This document shows positions 7,798 to 17,134 of a stretch of DNA of 64,000 bases, piece after piece. The DNA comes from Elioraea sp. Its GTDB lineage: Bacteria; Pseudomonadota; Alphaproteobacteria; Acetobacterales; Acetobacteraceae. Position numbers and translations under genes: made by a program. Under the pieces are notes generated by a model. The model saw only the letters and a list, made by a program, of their open reading frames with translations, searched no databases and had not been told where the DNA came from. How positions within the stretch are numbered: the first letter of the stretch is position 1; every line of letters begins with the position of its first letter. The stretch is from assembly GCF_022842375.1 (NCBI RefSeq), contig NZ_JALHPR010000001.1, positions 308,314 through 372,313 of the forward strand, read 5' to 3'.

Positions 7798-9465
7798 TCA
7801 GTGACCCGTCCGCCGCATCGCGCGGGCGAGGATCATCACCGGGATTAGCCCGGCGACAACGATGACGAGGGCTGCCGTCGAGGCCTGGGCGAGCTTCTCG
7901 TCGGAGGCAAGGTTGTAGACACGCACCGCCAGCGTATCGAAATCAAAGGGGCGGACAATCAGTGTCGCGGGCAGCTCCTTCATCGTGTCGACGAAGACGA
8001 GCAGCGCGGCCGACAGCAGGCTGCCGCGGATCAGCGGCGCGTGCACGGCGACGAGCGTTCCGCCAGGGCCCCGGCCGAGCACGCGGGCGGCATCCTCGAC
8101 CGATGGCCTGATCCGCGCGAGCCCCGCCTCGACCGTGGACAACGCGACGGCGAGGAACCGCACGACATAGGCGAACACCAGCGCCGCGATCGTGCCCGAG
8201 AGCAGCAGGCCCGTTGAGATTCCAAAGCGTGCGCGCATCCAGGCATCGAGCGTGTTGTCGAACAGCCCGAACGGCACCAGCACACCGACGGCGATGACAG
8301 AGCCCGGCACCGCATAGCCGAGCGAGGCGACGGTGACAGCGCCCCGCATCAGGTGCGTTCGCCTGAGCCGGGCGCCGTAGGCGATGACGATCGCGACGGC
8401 CACCGCCACGGCAGCGGCAAGGCCCGCGAGAATGACGCTGTGCGTGGCATAGGGCAGGACACGCTCCGCCGTGTCGCCGCTCTCCGTCGCGAGCACGACG
8501 AGGCGGAGGGCCGGCAGCGCGAAGCCGAACAGGATGGGCAGCGCGCAGGCAAGGACGGCACAGGTGGCGGACGCGCCGCTGAGGGGCTCGCACACCAGCG
8601 CCTGGTGCTTCGACGAGGTGTTGAAGAACCGCCGCGGCCCGCGCGCGGCGCGCTCGAGCAGCAGCAGCGTGGCGACGACGCCCATCAGGCAGGCGGCGAG
8701 CTGCTGCGCCGCCGTGCGGTCACCCATGTGGAACCAAGCCTGGTAGATGCCGGTGGTGAAGCTGCGCACGGCGAAATGCTGCACCGTGCCGAAATCGGCC
8801 AGTGCCTCCATCACCGCGAGCGCGGCGCCCGCGGCGATCGCGGGGCGGGCCAGTGGCAGCGCCACGCGGCGGATCATCCCCCAGCGGGAGCATCCGAGGG
8901 TGCGCGCCACCTCCGTCAGGCAGACCGACTGTTCGAGGAACGCCGCGCGGCAGAGCAGATAGACATAGGGGTATAGCACAAGCCCGAACATCAGGATCGC
9001 GCCCGGCAGCGTGCGGATCTCAGGGAAAGAGTAGTCGCCGAAGCGCCAGCCGAAGGCCCCGCGCAGGGCCACCTGCACCGGCCCCATCACGTCGAGCAGG
9101 TCGGTATAGACATAGCCGATCAGGTAGGCCGGCATCGCCAGCGGCAGCAGCAGCGCGACCTCGAACGCGGTGCGGCCGGGGAAGGCGTGCATGGTGACGA
9201 GCCATGCCGTGCCGGCACCGACCACGATCGCGATCGCCGCTGTGCCGGCAGCGAGCAGCACCGAGTTCAGGATGAACTCCCCCAGCACCGTCTCGGCCAT
9301 CTGTCGCCAGACGGGGCCAGCCGGCGCGAAGGCCCCGGCGAGCACGGCGATCAGCGGTGCCGCGACGGCAAGCGCCGCGGCAAGGGCAGCGATCGTCCAG
9401 CCGGACGGCAGCGACAGGCCAATGCCGCCGCCACGGCGAAGAACTGCGGTGGTGCTCAGAGCCAT
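7798..9465 (-). CDS. Iron(III) ABC transporter permease, fused two-domain (FbpB/SfuB type)
   Basis: A 555-residue inner-membrane protein with about twelve hydrophobic segments in two homologous permease halves. Each half carries the EAA-type loop for the ATPase: LTEVARTLGCSRWGMIRRVALPLARPAI in the first, IRPSVEDAARVLGRGPGGTLVAVHAPLI in the second. This arrangement is typical of Fe3+ importers. It probably partners with the ferric-binding protein at 4002-5126; no cognate ATPase gene lies in the window. A Fur-like box ends 11 bases before the start codon on the coding strand. It converges with the GTPase gene with only six bases between the two stops. Confidence 0.9.
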   Translation of the reverse strand: MALSTTAVLRRGGGIGLSLPSGWTIAALAAALAVAAPLIAVLAGAFAPAGPVWRQMAETVLGEFILNSVLLAAGTAAIAIVVGAGTAWLVTMHAFPGRTAFEVALLLPLAMPAYLIGYVYTDLLDVMGPVQVALRGAFGWRFGDYSFPEIRTLPGAILMFGLVLYPYVYLLCRAAFLEQSVCLTEVARTLGCSRWGMIRRVALPLARPAIAAGAALAVMEALADFGTVQHFAVRSFTTGIYQAWFHMGDRTAAQQLAACLMGVVATLLLLERAARGPRRFFNTSSKHQALVCEPLSGASATCAVLACALPILFGFALPALRLVVLATESGDTAERVLPYATHSVILAGLAAAVAVAVAIVIAYGARLRRTHLMRGAVTVASLGYAVPGSVIAVGVLVPFGLFDNTLDAWMRARFGISTGLLLSGTIAALVFAYVVRFLAVALSTVEAGLARIRPSVEDAARVLGRGPGGTLVAVHAPLIRGSLLSAALLVFVDTMKELPATLIVRPFDFDTLAVRVYNLASDEKLAQASTAALVIVVAGLIPVMILARAMRRTGH

Positions 9466-9475
9466 GTCGGAGACA

Positions 9476-9490
9476 TGAGAATGGTTCGCA
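9476..9490. promoter_or_regulatory. Putative Fur-type box upstream of iron permease
   Basis: TGAGAATGGTTCGCA on the plus strand, 11 bases upstream of the permease start (9465, minus strand). It shares the TGMGAATGR core with the boxes at 3968 and 5187, and about 11 of 15 positions with the alphaproteobacterial Fur consensus. Its position next to an iron-transport gene supports function. Confidence 0.5.
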
Positions 9491-9566
9491 TTTGCGCAAC
9501 CATGCCGCAGAACCGCGCCCGGTACCAGGGGGGCACCAGAAGGGGGGCGGAGGCCTCCCGCCTGCG

Positions 9567-10205
9567 TCAGTCCGCCGCGCGCTTGTCCTGCCAGTCGGCG
9601 AGCGCGATGCGCGGCATCTCGAACCTGTCAGAGGTGCGGAGATAGCCGCCGGCGCCGTGCATGCGCCCGATCAGCCCGAGCTTCGGCGTATCGACGTAGC
9701 ACTTCACCGGGTCGAGTACGCAGGCATCGTCGATGTGGAAGGCGAGCACGCGGCCGAGCACGACGGCGCGCCCGTGCCCGACCTCGACCACCGCGATCCT
9801 CTCGCACTCCATCGCCACCGGGCTCTCGGCGATTCGAGGCGGGCCCACATGGGTCGAGGGCACAGCCGTCAGCCCGGCCTCCAGCAGCTCATCGACGCCA
9901 GGGGGAAAGTCGATCGCGGTGACGTTCATCGCCGCTGCCGCGCTCTCGGGCACGAGGTTCACCACGAACTGGCCGGAGCGGCGGATGTTCTCGCCCGTGT
10001 CCTTGAGTCCCTCGCGCTTCGGCCCGATGCCGATGCAGAGGACGGGCGGCGAGCCGCTCATCGCATTGAAGAAACTGTAGGGCGCAGCGTTCGGGCGGCC
10101 TTCGGCGTCGAGCGTCGTCACCCACGCGATCGGCCGCGGCACGATGGTGGAGACCAGGAGCTTGTAGGTGTTCTCGGGCGAGAGCGAGGCGCAGTCGAAC
10201 AACAT
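9567..10205 (-). CDS. Flavin reductase-like domain protein (FMN-binding)
   Basis: A 212-residue split-barrel FMN-binding protein. ATG 10205 (MLFDCASLSPENTY) follows a GGGGGA site; the frame is open further upstream but without a ribosome site. The motif run STIVPRPIAWVTTLDAEGRP, then APYSFFNAMSGSPPVLCIGI, is the typical flavin-binding face, with the C-terminal KLGLIGRMHGAGGYLRT loop. Such proteins reduce FMN with NAD(P)H or act as flavin-dependent oxidoreductases of unknown substrate in the cytoplasm. It is divergent from the chemotaxis receptor gene and shows no operon partner. Confidence 0.85.
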   Translation of the reverse strand: MLFDCASLSPENTYKLLVSTIVPRPIAWVTTLDAEGRPNAAPYSFFNAMSGSPPVLCIGIGPKREGLKDTGENIRRSGQFVVNLVPESAAAAMNVTAIDFPPGVDELLEAGLTAVPSTHVGPPRIAESPVAMECERIAVVEVGHGRAVVLGRVLAFHIDDACVLDPVKCYVDTPKLGLIGRMHGAGGYLRTSDRFEMPRIALADWQDKRAAD

Positions 10206-10363
10206 CGGATGGTCCCCCGTGTCCGCGAGCGGTGCAGGGGAGGCCTTAGGCGGAACCGAGCCCGAGGGCAACGCGCGCCGCCCCGCCCTTCACGGCGAGT
10301 TAAACCGCCCGCGCCACACTCCCACGATCGCCGATGCCAGGGCAGAACCCCGGAGGGCTCACG

Positions 10364-12685
10364 ATGTCTCTTCTCCGTAACCTGTCGCTCGCGGCGAAAC
10401 TCGCACTTCTTGCGCTCGCCCCACTTCTGCTCCTGGGCGGCCTTGTCAGCGCCGTGATCGGCCAGCTCGGCGAGATCGGTGACAGCCACGTCCATGAGCA
10501 GGCCGACATCGAGATGGAGCGGCGGGTGCGCGCGGCGGCCATGACGGCTGCCGCACTGCCGGCGCACAACCGGGCCCTCTTTGCGGCCCAGACGAGCCAG
10601 GAGGTCATGGCAATCCGCGCCGAGGTCTCGCGCATCGCAAGCTCGGCCATCACCGAGGTCGAGGCCGTGTCGACGCACGAGACGCATGACGCCGATCGGA
10701 GCCAGGTGAAGGGCTTCGCTGCAGCCCTGCGCAGCCTCGATGCCGCCATCGGCAAGGCTGCGGAGTTGCGCGCACGCCTGATCGCCACGCGTGACGACGC
10801 GTTCTTTCCACTCGGCCAGGCCTTCGACATGCGCTTCGAGGGCACCTTCGCCGCGATCGACCTCGAAGGTCTCGACGATGTGAAGATCGAGGAGCTGCGC
10901 AGCAGGCTCATCTCGGTCAACGGTGCCGCGTCGGATGCGCGGATTGCCGCGCTCCGCTATCTCGCGACCGCCGACGCGGGGCAGATGCAGCGCGTGCGCC
11001 GCGCCGCAGCGACCGGGCGGACACATATGCGCGGCGCACTTGGCGTCGACGTGAACGCGAGGATGAAGGGCGAGCTCGAGGAGACGAGCCAGGCGCTCGA
11101 CCAGCTCTTCCAGGCCGCGGTCCGTCTCGGCACGCTCACGGGCGAGCTGGCCGATCATGACCGCAGTGCGACGGTATCCGCCATGAATGCGGTGGAGGAG
11201 AGCGTCTCCGCTGTCGCCGCCGCCTATGTTGGCGAGGCGCGGGCCGCGGGCCAGCACATGGTCGAGGTGATGGGCATCGCGCGGAACACGGTGCTCGTGG
11301 CTGCCGGCGCGATCGCGGCACTGCTCATCGGCATCGCGGTGCTCACCTCGATCATCGTCGGACGTCCCGTGTCGCGCATCACCGAGCAGTTGCAGCGCAT
11401 CGCCGGCGGCGACACGGGCTTTGCGCTCGCCGAGACCGCGCGGCGCGACGAGTTCGGGCAGATTCAGAACGCGGTCGCTGTGCTGCGCGGCACCGTCGAG
11501 AAGGCGTTCGCCCAGGGCCAGATGCTCGAGCAGTTGCCCGTCGCGGTGATGATCGCCGATCCGCGCGACGGGTTCCGCATCGGCTACATGAACGCCGAGA
11601 CGCGCCGTGTGCTGGCCTCCGTGGAGCACCTTCTGCCGGCGAAGGTCGACGCGCTGGTCGGGCAGAGCATCGACATCTTCCACCGTAACCCGTCGCACCA
11701 GCACCGCCTTCTCAACGATCCCTCGCGTCTGCCGCACCGGGCGCGGATCCGCCTCGCTGACGAAACGATGGACCTCCGGATCAATGCATTGCGCGACGCC
11801 AGCGGCGCCTATGTCGGCACCATGCTGGTGTGGAACCTCGTCACCGAGCAGGTCAAGCTCGCCGACAGCTTCGAGGCCTCCGTCGGGCGTGTCGCGCGCG
11901 GTGTCGGCGAAGGCGCGTCGGGGATGAAGGCCGCTGCCGAGGTGATGAGCGAGATCGCCTCTGACACCGGCAAGCGCGCGGCCGCCGTGGCAGCGGCGAC
12001 CGACCAGGCTTCCAGCAATGTTCAGACCGTCGCTGCCTCCGCCGAGGAGCTTGCCGCCTCGGTGCAGGAGATCAGCCGCCAGGTGGCAGAGAGTGCGCGG
12101 ATCGCGTCGCAGGCCGCCGGCGAGGCGCGGGCGACAGACAGCACGGTGGCTGGCCTGTCTGCCGCGGCGATGCGCATCGGCGACGTCGTGAAGCTGATCG
12201 GCGACATCGCCGGGCAGACGAACCTGCTTGCGTTGAACGCAACGATCGAGGCTGCGCGTGCGGGAGAGGCAGGCAAGGGCTTCGCTGTCGTGGCCTCAGA
12301 GGTGAAGAACCTGGCCGGGCAGACCGCGAAGGCGACGGAGGAGATCGGGGCGCAGATCGGTGCGATGCAGCAGGCGACCGAGCAGGCGGTGTCGGCCATC
12401 CGCGGCATCGGCACGACAATCTCGCGCATGAACGAGATCGCCGCCGGCATCGCCGCTGCCGTGGAGGAGCAGGGGGCAGCGACGCACGAGATCGCGCGCG
12501 GCGTGCAGCAGGCAGCGGCCGGCACGAACGAGGTGAGCAGCAACATCGGGGCGGTCAGCTCCTCGGTCGAGCAGGCGGGTGACCAGGCAGCGCAGGTTCT
12601 CTCCTCGGCGCATGCCTTGACCGACGAGGCAACGAAGCTGACCGAGGAGGTCGAGCGCTTCCTCGCCGCCATCCGCGCGCGGTGA
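10364..12685 (+). CDS. Methyl-accepting chemotaxis protein with HAMP and PAS domains
   Basis: A 773-residue receptor. ATG 10364 (MSLLRNLSL) has GGAGGG 6 bases upstream. In order: membrane span at about residues 12-33; a long helical extracytoplasmic sensor; a second span ([18 protein letters not shown]) near residue 310; a HAMP domain ([14 protein letters not shown]); a PAS domain ([20 protein letters not shown] to [10 protein letters not shown]); then the signalling coiled coil with the hairpin tip [21 protein letters not shown], the CheA/CheW contact. A PAS domain between HAMP and the signalling module suggests a second, cytoplasmic cue such as redox or a small ligand. The ligand is unknown. 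No che genes are nearby. Confidence 0.93.
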   Translation: MSLLRNLSLAAKLALLALAPLLLLGGLVSAVIGQLGEIGDSHVHEQADIEMERRVRAAAMTAAALPAHNRALFAAQTSQEVMAIRAEVSRIASSAITEVEAVSTHETHDADRSQVKGFAAALRSLDAAIGKAAELRARLIATRDDAFFPLGQAFDMRFEGTFAAIDLEGLDDVKIEELRSRLISVNGAASDARIAALRYLATADAGQMQRVRRAAATGRTHMRGALGVDVNARMKGELEETSQALDQLFQAAVRLGTLTGELADHDRSATVSAMNAVEESVSAVAAAYVGEARAAGQHMVEVMGIARNTVLVAAGAIAALLIGIAVLTSIIVGRPVSRITEQLQRIAGGDTGFALAETARRDEFGQIQNAVAVLRGTVEKAFAQGQMLEQLPVAVMIADPRDGFRIGYMNAETRRVLASVEHLLPAKVDALVGQSIDIFHRNPSHQHRLLNDPSRLPHRARIRLADETMDLRINALRDASGAYVGTMLVWNLVTEQVKLADSFEASVGRVARGVGEGASGMKAAAEVMSEIASDTGKRAAAVAAATDQASSNVQTVAASAEELAASVQEISRQVAESARIASQAAGEARATDSTVAGLSAAAMRIGDVVKLIGDIAGQTNLLALNATIEAARAGEAGKGFAVVASEVKNLAGQTAKATEEIGAQIGAMQQATEQAVSAIRGIGTTISRMNEIAAGIAAAVEEQGAATHEIARGVQQAAAGTNEVSSNIGAVSSSVEQAGDQAAQVLSSAHALTDEATKLTEEVERFLAAIRAR

Positions 12686-12692
12686 CCCTCAG

Positions 12693-13667
12693 CTACGCAA
12701 CGCGGTCAGGCGGCTCTTTCCCCGCGAACACGGCGTCGAGGTTGTCGAGCGCGCGGAAGCCCATCGCGTTGCGCGCCTCCACCGTCGCACTGCCAAGATG
12801 GGGCAGCAGAAAGGTGTTGACGCACTCCCGATAGCGCGGATCGAGGCGCGGTTCGTTGGCGAACACGTCGAGCCCTGCTGCCGCCACGTGGCCGGTGTGC
12901 AACGCCGCGATCAGCGCATTGTCATCCACCAGGCTGCCGCGGCCTGAATTCACCACCACCACACCTTCGCGCATCAGGCTGATGCGCTCCGCGTTGAGCC
13001 AATTGGCGAGCGAAGCCCCGCCAGGTGCCGTCAACGCAAGCATGTCGATCGCAGACAGCATCGACGACGCATCGCTGTGGTAGATCGCGCCCTGCTCGAG
13101 CTCCGGCGCGAGGCGGGTGCGGTTGTGGTAGTGCACCTCCATGAGGAAGCCGTGCGCCATGCGCGCGACCGCGCGCCCGATGCGCCCCATGCCGAGGATG
13201 CCGAGTTTCTTGCCACTGACCTGCAGGCCCATCAGCTGAGTCGGCGTCCAGCCGGTCCAGCGCCCTTCGCGTACCATGCGCTCGCCCTCCGCCGCCCGGC
13301 GCGCGGCGCCGAGGAGCAGCAGCATGGTCGTCTCGGCCGTCGCCTCCGTCAGCACGTCGGGCGTGTTCGTGACCGCAATGCCGCGCGCCTTGGCGGCAGC
13401 GAGCGCGAGATGGTCGGTGCCGACGGAGAAGGTGGCGATCGCCCGCACGCTGGCGGGGAGGGCTACGATCGTTGCCTCTCCCATCGGGTCGCCGGCAGCG
13501 CAGAGGATGGCATCGGCCTCCGCCGCCATGGCGAGGACGCGTGGCCCGTCGACCGGCACGTCGTCGGTGTTCTCGGCGACGACGGCATAGTCGCGTCGCG
13601 CGCGTGCCATCACGTCGGGCGGGAACAGGCGGGTCAGCGCAAGGCGCGGCGTCTTCGTGCGATCCAT
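12693..13667 (-). CDS. D-2-hydroxyacid dehydrogenase (glyoxylate/hydroxypyruvate reductase-like)
   Basis: A 324-residue NAD(P)-dependent dehydrogenase. The Rossmann motif is LGILGMGRIGRAVA, and the catalytic triad of the family is visible: Arg in the NSGRGSLVD region, Glu in DVFANEP and His in LPHLGSAT. ATG 13667 (MDRTKTPRLAL) follows GGGAGACCAGGGA and fits family starts. It reduces 2-keto acids such as glyoxylate or hydroxypyruvate to D-2-hydroxyacids, or the reverse. It is divergent from the SDR gene and leads a catabolic region that also contains a second hydroxyacid dehydrogenase at 24600. Substrate choice cannot be settled from sequence. Confidence 0.9.
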   Translation of the reverse strand: MDRTKTPRLALTRLFPPDVMARARRDYAVVAENTDDVPVDGPRVLAMAAEADAILCAAGDPMGEATIVALPASVRAIATFSVGTDHLALAAAKARGIAVTNTPDVLTEATAETTMLLLLGAARRAAEGERMVREGRWTGWTPTQLMGLQVSGKKLGILGMGRIGRAVARMAHGFLMEVHYHNRTRLAPELEQGAIYHSDASSMLSAIDMLALTAPGGASLANWLNAERISLMREGVVVVNSGRGSLVDDNALIAALHTGHVAAAGLDVFANEPRLDPRYRECVNTFLLPHLGSATVEARNAMGFRALDNLDAVFAGKEPPDRVA

Positions 13668-13794
13668 CGTCCCTGGTCTCCCCGGCATGCGACGTGGGGG
13701 GCCTTCTTCCCCAACTTGGCGCCGGGCGCAAGCCCGTGGGCTTGCCGCGGCGGCCATACCCCCTAGGATGCCGGGCTTCACCGCGGAGGGTTGC

Positions 13795-14583
13795 ATGGAT
13801 CTCGGACTCAAGGGAAAGCGCGCGCTGGTCATGGGCGCGTCGAAGGGGCTCGGCCGCGCGGTGGCCGAGGGGCTGGCGGCCGAGGGGGCGACGCTGACGC
13901 TCGCGAGCCGCGACCTCGCCGCCCTCGAGGCGCTGGCCGCCACGCTCTCCGCCACCAGCGGCGCGCCCGCGCACGCCATCGCCGCCGACGTCGCCAACGA
14001 GGCGGGGATGGACGCGCTGGCCGACGAGGCGACGTTGCGCATGGGCGGGGTGGACATCGTCATCCTCAACCATGGCGGCCCGCCAGTCGGCCCCGCGGTC
14101 GACCTCGACCTCGCGGCGCTGAAGGAGCAGTTCGCGAAGATGGTGGTGGCCCCCATCCGCCTCGCGATGCGCCTGCTGCCTGCCATGCGCGCGCAAAAAT
14201 GGGGGCGGATCATCACCGTCGGCTCCTCGGGCATGGTGCAGCCGCTGCCGAACATGGTGCTGTCGAACACGCTGCGCGCATCGATCGTGGGCTGGAACAA
14301 GACGCTCGCCAACGAGGTCGCGGCCGATGGCGTGACGTGCAACATCCTCGCCCCCGGCTCGATCCTGACCGACCGGACGAAGGACACGGCGGGCTTCCAG
14401 GCGAAGAAGGAGGGCATCACCTTCGAGGAGGCGCTGGCCAAGCGCGCGGCGACCATCCCCGCCGGCAGGATCGGCACGCCGGAGGAGTATGGCGCCGTCG
14501 CCACCTTCCTTGCGTCGGCCCGCGCCTCCTACATCACCGGCAGCATCGTGCGGTGCGACGGCGGCATCGTGCGGGGGCTCTGA
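13795..14583 (+). CDS. SDR-family protein lacking the canonical YxxxK motif
   Basis: A 262-residue Rossmann-fold protein with the SDR cofactor motif GASKGLGRAVAEG (near residue 15) and the structural motif NHGG. The usual catalytic Tyr-x3-Lys is absent: after the serine of VGSSG the segment reads QPLPNMVLSNTLRASIVGW, putting Leu and Arg at the catalytic positions. A divergent SDR subfamily shows the same substitution; its chemistry is not known to me. The C-terminus (APGSILTDR, YITGSIVRCDGG) is normal. GGAGG lies 6 bases before ATG 13795. The gene leads an apparent operon with the two amidohydrolases and hydantoinase genes downstream (7-base gap to the next start). Confidence 0.85.
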   Translation: MDLGLKGKRALVMGASKGLGRAVAEGLAAEGATLTLASRDLAALEALAATLSATSGAPAHAIAADVANEAGMDALADEATLRMGGVDIVILNHGGPPVGPAVDLDLAALKEQFAKMVVAPIRLAMRLLPAMRAQKWGRIITVGSSGMVQPLPNMVLSNTLRASIVGWNKTLANEVAADGVTCNILAPGSILTDRTKDTAGFQAKKEGITFEEALAKRAATIPAGRIGTPEEYGAVATFLASARASYITGSIVRCDGGIVRGL

Positions 14584-14590
14584 GGGCACG

Positions 14591-15856
14591 GTGAAGGACG
14601 CCGCGCGCCTTGACCCCGATCTTGCGCTCGCCGCGGCGCTGTTCGCGTCGCTGCGCGAGGCGAGCCTCGACCCGCCGGGCGTGACGCGCGATGCATATGG
14701 CCCGGGTGAGGAGCGTGCGCACACGCTCGCGATCGAGGCTGCGCGGGAGGCCGGGCTTGCAGTGAGCCGCGACTTCGCCGGCAACACCTACGCCACGCTC
14801 GCCGGCAGCGATGCAGATGCGAAGACGCTGATCATCGGCAGCCATCTCGACAGCATCGCTCATGGCGGCAACTACGATGGTGCGGCGGGCGTGCTCGCTG
14901 GCCTCGCGGCACTCTCGGGACTCGTGAAGGCGAACCACCGCCCGCGCGGGGATGTCACGGTGATGATGACGCGAGCGGAGGAGACGGTGTGGTTCCCCGT
15001 CTCCTTCCCCGGTGCGAAGGCGGCACTCGGCCGCTTGCCGGCCGACGCGCTGTCCCTGACCCGCTCCGACACCGGCCGGACGCTCGCCGAGCACATGCGC
15101 GCGCTTGGTTTCGACCCCGATGCGATTGCCGCTGGCCGGCGGCATCTCGACCCGGACCGCATCGCCGGCTTCGTCGAGGCGCATATCGAGCAGGGGCCCG
15201 AGCTGATCGAGGTTGATCGTGCGGTGGCGATCGTACCCGCGATCAGCGGCGGCTATCGCTTCCGCCAGGGGCGCATCACGGGCGCGTACGCCCATGTCGG
15301 CGGCGCGCCGAAGCGTGCACGCCGCGATGCGGTCGCCGCCCTCGCGCAGATCATCGCGGGCATCAACGCGGCGTGGGACAGGCTCGACGCCGAGGGTCAC
15401 CGCATCATGGCGACCTTCGGCGTCATCGGCGTCGATCCGGGCATGGCAACATGGAGCCGCGTGCCCGGCGAGGCGCGCTTCACCCTCGATATCCGTGGCG
15501 TCGACCTGCCGGCCCTTGCGCGCATGCGGCTCGCGCTCGACGACCTGGCGGGCGAGGCCGAGGCGAAGTTCGGCGTCACCGTCACGCTCGGCGCAGACAC
15601 GGGGCCACGGCCTGGGTTCCTGGACAATGCGCTGGTGCAACGGCTGCGTGATTGCGCCTCCGCGCGGTTCATCGCCTGCCACGAGATGCCCTCCGGTGGT
15701 GGGCACGATGCGCTGGCCTTCCACGAGGCCGGCGTGCCGGCCGCGATGCTTTTCATCCGCAACCAGAACGGCAGCCACAACCCAGACGAGGCGATGGAGT
15801 TGGATGATTTCGCCGAAGCCGCGCGCATCCTCACCACCCTCGCTGCAACGCATTGA
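14591..15856 (+). CDS. M20-family amidohydrolase (N-carbamoylase/allantoate amidohydrolase type), copy 1
   Basis: A 421-residue Zn-dependent hydrolase. The GTG at 14591 is the best start (VKDAARLDPDLAL): it follows GAGGG, sits 7 bases after the SDR stop and gives the same length as its tandem paralogue. Metal-site motifs are IIGSHLDSIAHGGNYDGAAG (His, Asp), TRAEETVWFP (Glu pair), EAHIEQGPEL (His) and NQNGSHNPDEAM (His). The lid-domain segment between about residues 215 and 330 is present. Family members hydrolyse N-carbamoyl-amino acids or ureido acids to free the amine. The context (a second copy plus HyuAB) suggests hydantoin or N-carbamoyl catabolism; the substrate is unproven. Confidence 0.88.
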   Translation: MKDAARLDPDLALAAALFASLREASLDPPGVTRDAYGPGEERAHTLAIEAAREAGLAVSRDFAGNTYATLAGSDADAKTLIIGSHLDSIAHGGNYDGAAGVLAGLAALSGLVKANHRPRGDVTVMMTRAEETVWFPVSFPGAKAALGRLPADALSLTRSDTGRTLAEHMRALGFDPDAIAAGRRHLDPDRIAGFVEAHIEQGPELIEVDRAVAIVPAISGGYRFRQGRITGAYAHVGGAPKRARRDAVAALAQIIAGINAAWDRLDAEGHRIMATFGVIGVDPGMATWSRVPGEARFTLDIRGVDLPALARMRLALDDLAGEAEAKFGVTVTLGADTGPRPGFLDNALVQRLRDCASARFIACHEMPSGGGHDALAFHEAGVPAAMLFIRNQNGSHNPDEAMELDDFAEAARILTTLAATH

Positions 15857-15868
15857 GATCGGACCCGC

Positions 15869-17134
15869 ATGCTCCCCAACCTCACGCCTGACATCGACTT
15901 GGCCGCGCGGCTGTTCGACGTGCTGCGCGCCCGCACGCATGACGGCGTCGGCATCACGCGCGAGGCCTTCGGCCCTGGCGAGCGCATTGCCCATTCCCTC
16001 GTGCGCGAGGAGGGCGAGCGCCTCGGCCTCTCACCGCGCACCGACCATGTCGGCAACCTCTATCTCACGCTTCCGGGGACGGATCGTTCCGCTCCCGCGG
16101 TGCTGATCGGTAGCCATCTCGACAGCGTGCCGCGAGGGGGGAACTTCGATGGCGCGGCGGGCGTGCTTGCCGGGCTCTCGGCCGTTGCCGGCATGAAGCG
16201 TGCGGGCTTCGTGCCTGGCCGTGACGTGACGGTGATGGCCATCCGCGCCGAGGAGGCCGGTGCCTGGTTCCCCACCTCCTATCCCGGCAGCCGCGGCGCG
16301 CTCGGCCGCCTGAAGCCCGAGGAACTCGACATCAGGCGGCAGGACAGCGGCCGCTCCTTGGCTGATCATATGGCCGAGGAAGGGTTCGACCCTGCTGCCG
16401 CGCGCGTCGGCACCGCCGTGCTCGGGCCGCACAATGTCGCGGCGTTCCTGGAACTGCACATCGAGCAGGGGCCCGTGCTCGATGCGCTGGAGATTCCTGT
16501 CGGCATCGTCACCGGCATTCCCGGCTCGCGCCGCCTGCGCGCGGCCCGCGTGCTCGGCAAGTACGATCATTCCGGTGGCACGCCGCGCCGCTACCGCCAC
16601 GACGCCGCGATCGCGCTTGCGGAATTCGCCTATAGGCTTGATGAGGCGTGGGCGCGGCTCGATGCCGAGCGTCGGGAGATGGTCTGCACCTTCTGCGTGC
16701 TGGCCACCACGGCGGAGGCTGGCTTCACCAAGATCCCGGGCGAGGCGGTGTTCCAGCTCGATGTCCGCTCGGTCGACATGCGCAACGTCGATAAGCTGTT
16801 CGCGGCCCTGCACACGTTGGTGCCGGAGATCTCCGCACGACGCGGCGTGAGTTTCGAGCTCGGTGCCGAGGGGGGCTCGCAGCCTGCGCCGATGAACGCC
16901 CACATCCAGGCAGGCCTGGTTCGCGCCGCGACGTCGCTCGGCATCGCGCACAAGGTGATGCCATCAGGCGGCGGGCATGATGCCGCTGCGTTTGCCAATG
17001 CCGGCGTTCCGGCGGGCATGGTGTTCGTGCGGAACCAGAACGGTAGCCACAACCCCGATGAGGAAATGCGGATGGAGGATTTCGCGCAGGCCTGTGCTGT
17101 GGTCACGACCTGGGCAGCGGGAGCGGCGGGCTGA
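15869..17134 (+). CDS. M20-family amidohydrolase (N-carbamoylase type), copy 2
   Basis: A 421-residue paralogue of the preceding gene, 12 bases downstream and of equal length, so a tandem duplication that has diverged. Metal ligands are in LIGSHLDSVPRGGNFDGAAG, IRAEEAGAWFP, FLELHIEQGP and NQNGSHNPDEEM. Differences at the substrate pocket (for example GIPGSRRLRAARV here versus AISGGYRFRQGRI in copy 1) suggest different amino-acid specificity. The stop overlaps the hyuA start (TGATG), indicating translational coupling and a shared pathway. Likely role: releasing amino acids from N-carbamoyl intermediates made by a hydantoinase. Allantoate or beta-ureidopropionate are possible alternatives. Confidence 0.88.
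   Translation: MLPNLTPDIDLAARLFDVLRARTHDGVGITREAFGPGERIAHSLVREEGERLGLSPRTDHVGNLYLTLPGTDRSAPAVLIGSHLDSVPRGGNFDGAAGVLAGLSAVAGMKRAGFVPGRDVTVMAIRAEEAGAWFPTSYPGSRGALGRLKPEELDIRRQDSGRSLADHMAEEGFDPAAARVGTAVLGPHNVAAFLELHIEQGPVLDALEIPVGIVTGIPGSRRLRAARVLGKYDHSGGTPRRYRHDAAIALAEFAYRLDEAWARLDAERREMVCTFCVLATTAEAGFTKIPGEAVFQLDVRSVDMRNVDKLFAALHTLVPEISARRGVSFELGAEGGSQPAPMNAHIQAGLVRAATSLGIAHKVMPSGGGHDAAAFANAGVPAGMVFVRNQNGSHNPDEEMRMEDFAQACAVVTTWAAGAAG

Noticed and set aside
10118..11737. 539-codon open frame on the minus strand
   Set aside because: It runs antisense to the chemotaxis receptor, is His/Arg/Asp-rich without family motifs, and is an artefact of third-position GC in the real gene.
12922..14787. 621-codon minus-strand frame over the dehydrogenase and SDR genes
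   Set aside because: The dehydrogenase (minus, different frame) and SDR (plus) are clearly real; this frame has no recognisable domain.
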